From contig NZ_LT629971.1 in NCBI RefSeq assembly GCF_900108565.1, positions 4,402,001-4,466,000 of the forward strand: a stretch of 64,000 bases of DNA, written 5' to 3'. Origin of the DNA: Mycolicibacterium rutilum. Its GTDB lineage: Bacteria > Actinomycetota > Actinomycetes > Mycobacteriales > Mycobacteriaceae. The position numbers and the translations under genes were made by a program. The notes beneath the pieces were generated by a model, which did no database searches, was not told the DNA's origin, and worked only from the letters and a program-made list of their open reading frames with translations. Shown here piece after piece: positions 56,536-64,000 of this stretch. Every line of letters begins with the position of its first letter. The stretch's first letter is position 1.

Positions 56536-58824
56536 ATGTCGCCGCTGTCGACCTACCGCCTCCAAATGCGCGGGGACGCTTTCACTTTCGCCGATGCGCA
56601 GAAGCTGCTCGACTACTTCGCCGCGCTGGGCGTGTCACATCTGTACCTGTCGCCGATCCTGACCGCCGCCGAGGGCTCCACGCACGGCTACGACGTCACC
56701 GACCCGACCACGATCTCACCGGAACTGGGCGGGCGCGACGGCTTCGAACAACTGTCCCGGGCCGCCCGCGACAAGGGCCTCGGCCTCATCGTCGACATCG
56801 TGCCCAACCACGTCGGGGTGGAAAAACCGCGGGAGAACCCGTGGTGGTGGGACGTCCTCAAGCACGGCCGCTCGTCGGCGTACGCGTCCTACTTTGACAT
56901 CGACTGGGAGCTCGACGGCGGGCGTGTGGTGCTGCCCGTGCTCGGATCCGACGGCGACGCAGACGATCTCGTCGTCGACGACAGCGGCGAGGAGCCGGTG
57001 CTGCGTCTGGGCGATCTCGTCTACCCCATCGCGCCGGGCACCGCCGACGGCACCGGACCGCAGGTGCACGACCGTCAGCACTACCACCTGATCGGCTGGC
57101 GGAACGGGATCTGCGGCTACCGCCGATTCTTCTCGATCACCTCGCTGGCCGGCCTGCGTCAGGAGGACCGCGCCGTCTTCGACGCCACCCACGTCGAGGT
57201 CAAGCGGTGGTTCACCGAGGGGCTCGTCGACGGCGTGCGCATCGACCATCCCGACGGGCTGTCCAACCCCGCCGAATACCTGAACTGGTTGCGCGAGATC
57301 ACCGGCCCGGACGCGTGGATCGTGATCGAGAAGATCCTCGCCGCCGACGAACCGCTGGAACCCACCCTGCCGGTCGCGGGCACCACCGGATACGACGCCA
57401 TGCGCGAGATCGGCGGCGTGTTCATCGACCCCAGCGGCGAGCGGGCGCTGACCGAGCTGTTCGAGTCGACCGGGGTCGACTATCACGCCCTCGGCGAGTC
57501 CGCGCGCACGTTGAAGGCCAACGCGGTGACCGACACACTCGGCAGCGAGCTGGCCCGCCTGCGGCGCACCGTGGCCGCCGCGGCGGGCACGGACCACGAC
57601 GACCTGCCTGCCGCGATCGCCGCCCTGCTGAGCCGCATCGGTGTCTACCGGTCCGACTATCTGTCGCTGTCCGGCGTGCTGCCCGCGGCGATCGGCGAAA
57701 CCGCGTCGCAGCGGCCCGATCTCGCAGCTGCACTGGCGGTACTGGCGAGCGCGCTGGCGCACGGACCCGAAACCGGGGTGCGCCTGCAGCAGCTGTGCGG
57801 CGCGGCGACGGCCAAGTCGATGGAGGACTGCCTGTTCTATCGCGACGCCCGGCTGGTGTCGCTCAACGAGGTCGGCTCCGAACCCCACCACTTCGGCGTG
57901 TCCGTCGCCGAACTGCACCACCGCGCGGCGGTGCGGGCGCAGTTGTGGCCGCACGCCATGGTGTCCCTGTCGACCCACGACACCAAACGCGGCGAGGACG
58001 TCCGTGCCCGCATCGGGGTGCTCTCCCAGGTCCCGTCGCTGTGGGCCGAACTGATCGGCAAGTGGACCCTCGCGGCGCCTCCCCCGGACGCCGGAACCGG
58101 ACTGTTCTTGTGGCAGAACATCTTCGGGGTTTGGCCCGCCGACGGCGAGATCAGCGACGACCTGCGGCAGCGGTTGCACGCCTACGCCGAGAAGGCGATC
58201 CGTGAGGCCGGTGCCCACACCTCGTGGAACGAACCGGACACCGCGTTCGAGTCCGGGGTGCACGGGTGGATTGACGCGGCGCTGGACGGCCCGGTGGCCG
58301 CGGAGATGAGCTCACTGGTCGCCCGTCTGGACCTGCATGCCCGCAGCGACGCGCTGGGCCAGAAGCTGTTGTCGCTCACCGTGCCCGGGGTACCGGACGT
58401 CTATCAGGGCACAGAACTGTGGGAGGACAGCCTGGTCGACCCGGACAACCGTCGGCCGGTCGATTATGCGGCGCACCGCGACGCGCTCGCCGCAGGCAGG
58501 CACCCGAAGCTGCGGGTGGTCACCGCCGCGCTGGCCCTGCGCCGAGACCGGCCCGCGGCGTTCGCCGGCGGCTATCTGCCGGTGTTGGCCGACGGGCCCG
58601 CCGCCGACCATGCCGTCGCTTTTCAGCGCGGCGACGACGTGCTCACCGCGGTGACCCGGCACTCGGTGCGGCTGTCCGAAACCGGCTGGGGCGACACGTC
58701 GCTCACGCTGCCCGCCGGCAGGTGGACCGACCGCATCAGCGGCCGCAGCCACCGCGGCAACGTGCCGGTCGCCGAACTGTTCACCGAGCTGCCCGTCGCA
58801 CTGCTGGAGCGCGCCGATGACTGA
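56536..58824 (+). CDS. treY: Malto-oligosyltrehalose synthase
   Basis: A 762-residue GH13 enzyme turning the terminal alpha-1,4 bond of maltodextrin into alpha,alpha-1,1 (trehalose). Its start STYRLQMRGDAFTFADAQKLLDYF, then SHLYLSPILTAAEGSTHGYDVTDP, LIVDIVPNHVGVEKPRENPWWWDVL, VDGVRIDHPDGLSNP (nucleophile Asp) and IVIEKILAADEPL (Glu) are diagnostic. ATG 56536 lies 8 bp after treX; GTG 56533 is possible. Its end overlaps treZ by 8 bp. Confidence 0.95.
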   Translation: MSPLSTYRLQMRGDAFTFADAQKLLDYFAALGVSHLYLSPILTAAEGSTHGYDVTDPTTISPELGGRDGFEQLSRAARDKGLGLIVDIVPNHVGVEKPRENPWWWDVLKHGRSSAYASYFDIDWELDGGRVVLPVLGSDGDADDLVVDDSGEEPVLRLGDLVYPIAPGTADGTGPQVHDRQHYHLIGWRNGICGYRRFFSITSLAGLRQEDRAVFDATHVEVKRWFTEGLVDGVRIDHPDGLSNPAEYLNWLREITGPDAWIVIEKILAADEPLEPTLPVAGTTGYDAMREIGGVFIDPSGERALTELFESTGVDYHALGESARTLKANAVTDTLGSELARLRRTVAAAAGTDHDDLPAAIAALLSRIGVYRSDYLSLSGVLPAAIGETASQRPDLAAALAVLASALAHGPETGVRLQQLCGAATAKSMEDCLFYRDARLVSLNEVGSEPHHFGVSVAELHHRAAVRAQLWPHAMVSLSTHDTKRGEDVRARIGVLSQVPSLWAELIGKWTLAAPPPDAGTGLFLWQNIFGVWPADGEISDDLRQRLHAYAEKAIREAGAHTSWNEPDTAFESGVHGWIDAALDGPVAAEMSSLVARLDLHARSDALGQKLLSLTVPGVPDVYQGTELWEDSLVDPDNRRPVDYAAHRDALAAGRHPKLRVVTAALALRRDRPAAFAGGYLPVLADGPAADHAVAFQRGDDVLTAVTRHSVRLSETGWGDTSLTLPAGRWTDRISGRSHRGNVPVAELFTELPVALLERADD

Positions 58825-60553
58825 ATTCGCGGTGTGGGCGCCGCGCCCGGACCGGGTGCGACTCGACGTCGAGGGCACGCTGCATGACATGGCCCGTTCC
58901 GATGACGGCTGGTGGCGCGCCGACGTCGACGCGGCCGGCGACGCCCGGTACGGGTTCGTCCTCGACGACGACCCGACGGTGCTGCCCGATCCGCGGTCAG
59001 CGCGCCAGCCGGACGGCGTGCACGCCAGATCCCAGCTGTGGCAACCGGATCCGCAGGCGTGGACCGACGGCGAGTGGGCCGGCCGCTCGATCGAGGGTGC
59101 AGTGATCTACGAGCTGCATGTCGGCACCTTCACCCCCGAGGGCACCTTCGACGCCGCGATCGACAAGCTCGACTACCTCGTCGACCTCGGTGTCGACTTC
59201 GTCGAGCTGATGCCGGTCAACGCGTTCGGCGGCACGCACGGCTGGGGTTACGACGGGGTGCTCTGGTACGCGGTGCACGAACCGTACGGCGGCCCGGACG
59301 CCCTGGTCCGGCTGATCGACGCCTGCCACGCGCGCGGCCTCGGCGTGCTGATCGACGCGGTGTTCAACCATCTCGGCCCGTCGGGCAACTATCTGCCGAA
59401 GTTCGGGCCGTACCTGTCCACCGGCAGCAACCCGTGGGGCGAGTCGATCAACATCGCCGACGCCGATGCCGACGAGGTCCGCCGCTACATCCTGGACTGC
59501 GCGCTGCGCTGGATGAGCGACTTCCACGCCGACGGGTTGCGGCTCGACGCGGTGCACGCGCTGGTCGACACCACCGCGATCCACATCCTCGAGGAGTTGT
59601 CGGCCGAAACCGACGCGCTGGCAGAGCGGTTGGGCCGCCCGCTGTCGCTGATCGCCGAGAGCGACCTCAACGATCCGCGGCTGATCACGCCGCGGGATCA
59701 GGGCGGTCTGGGGATGACCGCACAGTGGGACGACGACATCCACCACGCCATCCACTCCGCGGTCTCCGGTGAAAGACAGGGCTATTACGGCGATTTCGGC
59801 ACCGTCGAGGCGCTGGCCACCACGCTGAAGCACGGCTACTTTCACGCGGGCACCTACTCGTCGTTCCGCCACCGCAGGCATGGGCGCCCGCTGGACACCG
59901 CGACCATCCCGGGGACCCGCCTGCTGGCATACACCCTGACGCACGATCAGGTCGGCAACCGCGCCGTCGGCGACCGCCCGTCGCAGAACCTGACGTTCGG
60001 CCAGCTCGCGGTCAAGGCCGCGCTCGCACTCGGGTCCCCCTACACCGCAATGCTTTTCATGGGTGAGGAGTGGGGTTCGTCCTCACCGTTCCAGTTCTTC
60101 AGCTCGCACCCGGAGCCCGAGCTCGCGCGGGCCACCGCCGAGGGACGCAAGCGTGAGTTCGCCGAACACGGCTGGGACGCCGACGAGATCCCCGACCCGC
60201 AGGACCCCGAGACGTTCCGGCGTTCGAAGCTGAAGTGGGACGAGGTCGACGACGGCGAACACGGCCGGCTGCTCGGGGTGTACCGGGCGCTGATCGAGTT
60301 GCGGCACAGCGAGCCCGATCTGGCAGATCCGTGGCTGGACAACCTGCAGGTCGACTTCGACGAGGACGCGCGGTGGATCGTCATGCGCCGCGGCGCGTTC
60401 GCGATCGCGTGCAACCTGGGCCAGGACGCGGCGGAGGTACCGGTCACCGGTGACGTGGTGCTGGCCTGGGGCGAGCCCGCCGCGACCGCAGGGGGCACCC
60501 GGCTCGACGGGCACTCCTTCGCCGTTGTCAAGTCGCCATCCACAACCGGCTGA
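58817..60553 (+). CDS. treZ: Malto-oligosyltrehalose trehalohydrolase
   Basis: A 578-residue GH13 enzyme releasing free trehalose from the TreY product. Blocks are EFAVWAPRPDRVRLDVEG (N-terminal CBM48), IYELHVGTFTPEGTFDAAI, GVLIDAVFNHLGPSGNYL, DGLRLDAVHALVD (nucleophile Asp), SLIAESDLNDPRLI (Glu), YTLTHDQVGNRAVGDR and MLFMGEEWGSSSPFQFFS. ATG 58817 overlaps the treY stop. Length is normal. The treX-Y-Z order makes trehalose from glycogen. Confidence 0.95.
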   Translation: MTEFAVWAPRPDRVRLDVEGTLHDMARSDDGWWRADVDAAGDARYGFVLDDDPTVLPDPRSARQPDGVHARSQLWQPDPQAWTDGEWAGRSIEGAVIYELHVGTFTPEGTFDAAIDKLDYLVDLGVDFVELMPVNAFGGTHGWGYDGVLWYAVHEPYGGPDALVRLIDACHARGLGVLIDAVFNHLGPSGNYLPKFGPYLSTGSNPWGESINIADADADEVRRYILDCALRWMSDFHADGLRLDAVHALVDTTAIHILEELSAETDALAERLGRPLSLIAESDLNDPRLITPRDQGGLGMTAQWDDDIHHAIHSAVSGERQGYYGDFGTVEALATTLKHGYFHAGTYSSFRHRRHGRPLDTATIPGTRLLAYTLTHDQVGNRAVGDRPSQNLTFGQLAVKAALALGSPYTAMLFMGEEWGSSSPFQFFSSHPEPELARATAEGRKREFAEHGWDADEIPDPQDPETFRRSKLKWDEVDDGEHGRLLGVYRALIELRHSEPDLADPWLDNLQVDFDEDARWIVMRRGAFAIACNLGQDAAEVPVTGDVVLAWGEPAATAGGTRLDGHSFAVVKSPSTTG

Positions 60554-60606
60554 CCTGTGGATAACTGATTACCGCCGGGCGCCCCAACGGGGTGATGCTC
60601 GGAGGC

Positions 60607-61044
60607 ATGACACATCCGTACCGGCCGCCGCCGATCGAAACAGCGACCGATCCGATCCACTCACCGGCCGACATGGGCCAGCGCTGGCGGGCTCTGATGG
60701 GCGAACTGGGCTTCGACCTGCGGCTGCTGTGGGTCGGCTTCGTCGGACCCGACCGCCGAATGATCAAGGCGCTCAGTCAAGTCGAGCTGCGGGCCACCGC
60801 CGATGCCGGCCTCGCCGACGAGGTGATGGCCGGCTGCCGCGACGTCCTGGCCGACTTCCCCGACGGCACCACGGTGGCACTGCTGCTCACCCGGCCGGGC
60901 GTCGGGCCGGTGTCGCGACTGGACCGGCAGTGGGCGGAACTGCTCACCGCAGCCGCCCGCGAGCACGACGTCGTCATCGAGCCGATCTTCCGGGCCCACG
61001 ACGAGTCGCTGGACCTGCTACAGCAGGTAGCGGTAGGCCGGTGA
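60607..61044 (+). CDS. Small conserved protein of unknown function
   Basis: A 145-residue soluble protein, which I start at ATG 60607 (MTHPYRPPPIETATDP); GTG 60592 and ATG 60595 in frame are possible, since GGAGG sits only one base before 60607. There are no membrane segments or Cys. The C-terminal half has GTTVALLLTRPGVGPVSRLDRQWAELLTAAAREHDVVIEP, an alpha/beta pattern. I do not recognise a family. It follows treZ by 53 bp on the same strand. The last 27 bp overlap the convergent ilvA. Confidence 0.7.
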   Translation: MTHPYRPPPIETATDPIHSPADMGQRWRALMGELGFDLRLLWVGFVGPDRRMIKALSQVELRATADAGLADEVMAGCRDVLADFPDGTTVALLLTRPGVGPVSRLDRQWAELLTAAAREHDVVIEPIFRAHDESLDLLQQVAVGR

Positions 61045-62298
61045 ATCGGGCGCGAGCGCCTCGACGTGGATGTCGGAGGCGCGCATCCGCTGCAGCAGGC
61101 CGTCGAAGTCGGCCGCCGAGCCGAGCTCGATACCCACCAGCGCCTCACCGGTCTCGCGGTTGTTGCGTTTGACGTACTCGAACAGCGTGATGTCGTCGTT
61201 CGGGCCGAGCACCTGGTCGAGGAAGCGGCGCAGCGCGCCGGGCTCCTGCGGGAAGTCGACCAGGAAGTAGTGCTTCAGACCGAGGTGCACCAGCGACCGT
61301 TCCAGCACCTCGCCGTAGCGGGAGACGTCGTTGTTGCCGCCGGAGATGACGCACACCACGGTGGAGCCCGGTTCGACGTCGGCCTCCATCAGCGCGGCCA
61401 CCGACAGCGCGCCGGCGGGTTCGGCGATGATGCCCTCGTTCTGGTACAGGTCGAGCATCGCGGTGCACACCGCGCCCTCGTCGACCGTGATGAGCGACAC
61501 CATGTCCCCCGCGGCGGCCAGCACCTGATACGGCAGCGAGCCCGCGCGGTTCACCGCGGCGCCGTCGACGAACTGATCGACCTCGTCGAGCACCACCGGC
61601 TCGCCGGCGCTCAGCGCCGCCATCATCGACGCCGCGCCCGCCGGCTCGACGCCCAGCACCGAGGTGTTGGTGGTCTTCTCCGCGAGATAGGTGGTGATGC
61701 CCGAGATGCAGCCGCCGCCGCCGACCGGGACGATCACCACATCGGGTTCGTCGTCGAGCTGGTCGAGGATCTCGGCGGCGATGGTGCCCTGTCCGGCCAT
61801 CGTGCGCAGGTCGTCGTAGGGCGGCACCAGCGTGGCGCCCGTGCGCGCGACGTCGTCCAGCGCGGCCGCCGCGGCCTCGTCATAGGTCCGGCCGACGACG
61901 ATGAGCTCGATGAACTCGCCGCCGTGGTACCGGATGCGGTCACGCTTCTGCTTGGGCGTCTTGCCGGGCACGTACACCCGGCCGCGCACCCCCATCGACC
62001 GGCAGGCCATCGCGAAGCCCTGGGCGTGGTTGCCCGCCGAGGAGCAGACCACGCCGGCGGCGAGCTCGTCGGCGGACAGCTGCATCAGGAGGTTGTGCGC
62101 GCCGCGCAGCTTGTACGACCGGACCGGCTGCAGGTCCTCGCGCTTGAGATAGACCGTCGCGCCGGTGACGCCGGACAGCCGGTCGCTGATCTGCAGCGGG
62201 GTGCGCAGCACCACGCCGGCAATTCGCTGAGCGGCCTCGTCGACATCGGCCGCGGACAGCGGCGACAATCTCCGGGTCTGGCTCAGTTCAGCGGACAC
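61018..62298 (-). CDS. ilvA: Threonine ammonia-lyase (threonine deaminase)
   Basis: A 426-residue PLP enzyme forming 2-oxobutyrate for isoleucine synthesis. The PLP lysine is in YLKREDLQPVRSYKLRGAHN, and CSSAGNHAQGFAMACRSMGV and VIVPVGGGGCISGITTYLAE are typical. A C-terminal ACT-like regulatory domain (about 340-426) includes KHYFLVDFPQEPGALRRFLDQVLG and GEALVGIELGSAADFDGLL, so isoleucine control is likely. It stands alone and converges on the small protein gene with a 27-bp overlap. Confidence 0.95.
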   Translation of the reverse strand: MSAELSQTRRLSPLSAADVDEAAQRIAGVVLRTPLQISDRLSGVTGATVYLKREDLQPVRSYKLRGAHNLLMQLSADELAAGVVCSSAGNHAQGFAMACRSMGVRGRVYVPGKTPKQKRDRIRYHGGEFIELIVVGRTYDEAAAAALDDVARTGATLVPPYDDLRTMAGQGTIAAEILDQLDDEPDVVIVPVGGGGCISGITTYLAEKTTNTSVLGVEPAGAASMMAALSAGEPVVLDEVDQFVDGAAVNRAGSLPYQVLAAAGDMVSLITVDEGAVCTAMLDLYQNEGIIAEPAGALSVAALMEADVEPGSTVVCVISGGNNDVSRYGEVLERSLVHLGLKHYFLVDFPQEPGALRRFLDQVLGPNDDITLFEYVKRNNRETGEALVGIELGSAADFDGLLQRMRASDIHVEALAPDSPAYRYLL

Positions 62299-62344
62299 CG
62301 GTCAATAGTGCCACCAACCTGCCCGTTCCTCTGAATCGGACCGG

Positions 62345-62782
62345 TCAGCCGACCGGGGTCAGCACGAACACCGGGATCTGGCGGTCGGTCTTGGTCTGGT
62401 ACTCGGCGTAGTCCGGCCACGCCTCGACGGCCCGCTCCCACCACACGGCCTTTTCCTCGCCGAACACCTCGCGGGCGTCGTACTCCTTGGTCACCGGGCC
62501 GTCCTGCAGTTCCACCCGCGGATGAGCCTTGACGTTGTAGTACCAGACCGGGTTCTTCGGCGCCCCGCCCAGCGAGGCGACGACCGCGTACTCGCCGTCG
62601 TGCTCGACCCGCATCAGCGGCGTCCTGCGGATCTTGCCCGACTTGGCGCCGACCGTGGTCAGCAGGATGAGCGGCTTGCCCTTCAGGTCGATGCCCTCGG
62701 TGCTGCCCGACTCCACGATCTTGTCGGCGTGTTCCCGCACCCAGTCCCACGGGCTCGGTTCATACTCTCCGGAAAGCGGCAT
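62345..62782 (-). CDS. DUF385 / F420-dependent nitroreductase-family protein
   Basis: A 145-residue deazaflavin-dependent split-barrel protein. It has [42 protein letters not shown] (GxKSGxxRxTPL), [31 protein letters not shown], and [12 protein letters not shown]. Members include Ddn, which reduces quinones with F420H2. The ATG is preceded by TAGTCT and six bases, so a leaderless mRNA is likely. It stands 46 bp beyond ilvA on the same strand. Confidence 0.9.
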   Translation of the reverse strand: MPLSGEYEPSPWDWVREHADKIVESGSTEGIDLKGKPLILLTTVGAKSGKIRRTPLMRVEHDGEYAVVASLGGAPKNPVWYYNVKAHPRVELQDGPVTKEYDAREVFGEEKAVWWERAVEAWPDYAEYQTKTDRQIPVFVLTPVG

Positions 62783-62788
62783 GCGACC

Positions 62789-62794
62789 AGACTA
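62789..62794 (-). promoter_or_regulatory. Candidate leaderless -10 (TAGTCT) for the DUF385 gene
   Basis: TAGTCT on the minus strand ends six bases before ATG 62782, so transcription should begin on the start codon. No ribosome site is seen. Confidence 0.55.
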
Positions 62795-62838
62795 AACCGC
62801 TGATCATCTGACAGACCTGAACCGGTGTTTCGGGTGGC

Positions 62839-62848
62839 CGAAATTTCG
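62839..62848. promoter_or_regulatory. Short perfect palindrome near the small membrane gene promoter
   Basis: CGAAATTTCG, 10 bp, lies about where the -35 region of the plus-strand promoter at 62858 would be. It may be a regulator site, but it is short. Confidence 0.25.
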
Positions 62849-62857
62849 ATTACGAGC

Positions 62858-62863
62858 TATCGT
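62858..62863 (+). promoter_or_regulatory. Candidate leaderless -10 (TATCGT)
   Basis: TATCGT ends six bases before ATG 62870, the same spacing as at bioQ and the TetR gene. No ribosome site is present. Confidence 0.55.
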
Positions 62864-62869
62864 CGTGCT

Positions 62870-63100
62870 ATGACCACCGCAGGCAACTTTCGCACCACGG
62901 CCGCCCGCGCGGCCTGCGACGTCAGTGTTGCCGGTGTGCCGTGGCCGGCCTACAAGTTGATCGCCCTCGTGCTGGGCGCGGTGGTGGCGCTCGTGGTCGG
63001 TGTCGCGACCGCGACGGCGGCCACCGCGGTGCTCGCCGGGGCGGCAGTCGGCACCGTCACGTGGGTGGTCTTCAGCGCGTACTGCTCCTCGAGTCGCTGA
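62870..63100 (+). CDS. Small two-helix membrane protein
   Basis: A 76-residue protein from ATG 62870 (MTTAGNFRTTAARAACDVSV). Two hydrophobic segments, YKLIALVLGAVVALVVGVATA and TAVLAGAAVGTVTWVVFSAY, are linked by a very short turn. Cys residues lie at 16 and near the end. I do not recognise a family. The in-frame start at 62825 would add 15 residues with no support, while the -10 hexamer favours 62870. It converges on the SRPBCC gene with a 10-bp gap. Confidence 0.7.
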   Translation: MTTAGNFRTTAARAACDVSVAGVPWPAYKLIALVLGAVVALVVGVATATAATAVLAGAAVGTVTWVVFSAYCSSSR

Positions 63101-63110
63101 GCGGCGCCGG

Positions 63111-63518
63111 TCAGCTCTCCAGCAGACCCCGCAGCGTCGCCAGATCGGCGGCGACGGCCGCGACGTCGGCGTCGAACTCGTCGTCGCCCATCCCGGGCCT
63201 GCGCCGCACCGCGAACACGACCTCGCAGCCGGATTCGTCGCCGGGCGGTCCGCCGGGTTGGACCCGCATCGGGTTGTAGACCTCCTCCCCCGACGGCAGG
63301 CGCACGATGTGGTCGAGCACCCCGAACTCGTTGGGAGGCGCCAGCTCGACGCGCACCTGGCCCATCGGCGAGTCGGCTACCCACCCGTCGGCGGTCCGGC
63401 GCAGCCCGCCCTCGGCCAGTCCGGCGGCCCACGACGGCCACGTCTGCAGGTCGGCGGCGAACTCGTAGACCGCTTCGGCGCGGGCGGTTATCCATACGCT
63501 GACGTGTCGTGACTCCAT
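63111..63518 (-). CDS. SRPBCC (START-like) family protein
   Basis: A 135-residue protein from ATG 63518. The start SRHVSVWITARAEAVYEFAADLQTWPSWAAGL is typical of polyketide-cyclase-like SRPBCC proteins, which fold around a hydrophobic cavity. GEEVYNPMRVQPGGPPGDESGCEVVFAVRRRPGMGDDEFDADVAAVAADLATLR completes the barrel and the C-terminal helix. The ligand is unknown. It is divergent from the membrane protein that follows, with only 9 bp between. Confidence 0.85.
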   Translation of the reverse strand: MESRHVSVWITARAEAVYEFAADLQTWPSWAAGLAEGGLRRTADGWVADSPMGQVRVELAPPNEFGVLDHIVRLPSGEEVYNPMRVQPGGPPGDESGCEVVFAVRRRPGMGDDEFDADVAAVAADLATLRGLLES

Positions 63519-63527
63519 CCGGCCATC

Positions 63528-64000
63528 ATGGCCCACCAGACTGACACCATGGCCCTCCCGCGGCGCCACCCCGAGAGCACGCTGCCGGTACTGACCGCGC
63601 TGCTCATCGCGATGGCGCTTCAACTCGCAATCCCGAAGAGCTACACGTTGGTTCCGCGCTGGCCGCTGCTCGTGCTCGAAGGGCTGCTGCTGCTCGCCCT
63701 GCTGGCCATCAACCCGCTCGTCATGTCGCGGCGCACCCGGTTCGGCCGGTACGCCACCCTGGTGCTGCTGACCGCGATCACCGTCGACAACACGCTCTCG
63801 GCGCTGGTGCTCGACATCGGAATCTTGTCCGGGGACGAGAGCAAGGATGCGGCCGTGCTGCTGGGCAGCGGTGCGTCGATCATCATCACGAACGTCATCG
63901 TGTTCGGGATCTGGTACTGGGAACTCGACCGCGGCGGCCCGTTCGCGCGACACGCCGGCGAGCGCGCGTACCCGGACTTCCTGTTCCCGCAGATGACCAC
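63528..64000 (+). CDS. Integral membrane protein of unknown function (3' end outside window)
   Basis: At least 157 residues are visible. The start is ATG 63528 or, seven codons later, ATG 63549; neither has a ribosome site. Hydrophobic helices are LPVLTALLIAMALQLAI, WPLLVLEGLLLLALLAINPLV, TLVLLTAITVDNTLSALVL and GSGASIIITNVIVFGIWY. The last helix is followed by YWELDRGGPFARHAG and PDFLFPQMT, a pattern I have met in a family of bacterial membrane proteins without known function. The C-terminal end is not in the window. Confidence 0.8.
   Translation, partial: MAHQTDTMALPRRHPESTLPVLTALLIAMALQLAIPKSYTLVPRWPLLVLEGLLLLALLAINPLVMSRRTRFGRYATLVLLTAITVDNTLSALVLDIGILSGDESKDAAVLLGSGASIIITNVIVFGIWYWELDRGGPFARHAGERAYPDFLFPQMT

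Overview
The window reads as a chromosomal segment of a high-GC, probably rapidly growing mycobacterium (Mycolicibacterium-like). Three observations support this. Nearly every gene is dense, GC-rich and chained by ATGA/GTGA overlaps. The gene order matches, in inverted orientation, what I recall of the M. tuberculosis Rv1624c to Rv1558 region (cyd, tesB, pyk, lgt-trp, his, nad, bio, tre, ilvA). Actinobacterial hallmarks are also present: bsaP next to bioB, a PriA-type hisA with no trpF in the trp operon, F420-type DUF385 proteins, and leaderless -10 promoters. No database search was possible, so names rest on recognised motifs and remembered families.

Layout. 1-2.1 kb: a 3'-truncated solute-binding lipoprotein, a DUF732 secreted protein and an HdeD-like membrane protein. 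2.1-8.2 kb (+): cydABDC encoding the cytochrome bd oxidase and its CydDC transporter, then a DUF4190 protein. 8.2-16.6 kb (-): gltB-gltD-pyk-tesB, linking glutamate synthesis to lower glycolysis. 16.6-20.4 kb (-): DUF2752 and TM2 small membrane proteins, then a DUF222/HNH (13E12-type) gene cut in two by a complete 1,311-bp IS3-family element with a 3-bp target duplication. 20.4-28.9 kb (-): a PhyH-like enzyme, trpE, a Trp-associated membrane protein, trpC, trpB, trpA and an lgt whose C-terminus carries about 620 residues of acidic repeats. 29.0-30.3 kb (+): a peroxiredoxin and an orphan ABC ATPase. 30.3-36.7 kb (-): hisDCBHA-impC-hisF-hisI. 36.7-39.3 kb: a DUF385 protein, an alcohol dehydrogenase with a divergent TetR regulator, and a small anchored protein. 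39.3-43.5 kb: nadABC (-) divergent from the Nudix-fold repressor nrtR (+). 43.5-46.7 kb: a lipase, a decayed AraC gene and a VOC protein. 46.0-52.2 kb: bioB-bsaP-DUF2567, divergent bioQ, and bioA-bioF-bioD plus a 2'-5' RNA ligase-like gene. 52.2-60.6 kb (+): an OafA-type acyltransferase and treX-treY-treZ. 60.6-64 kb: a small conserved protein, ilvA, a DUF385 protein, a small membrane protein, an SRPBCC protein and a 3'-truncated membrane protein.

Regulation is unusually legible. A near-perfect palindrome covers the shared nadA/nrtR promoter. Two identical-core boxes (TGAAC-N3-GTTCA) lie at bioB/bioQ and in front of bioF. A 26-bp palindrome lies between the alcohol dehydrogenase and its TetR gene. 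Several genes, most of them regulators, have a TANNNT hexamer 6-8 nt before the start codon, the expected layout of mycobacterial leaderless transcripts.

Most of the window is ordinary core metabolism, and I see no convincing new multi-gene defence or biosynthetic system. The strongest unusual features are the giant repeat tail on Lgt, the cleanly reconstructable IS3 insertion, the compact CydC nucleotide-binding domain, the AraC remnant, and the compact regulatory regions.
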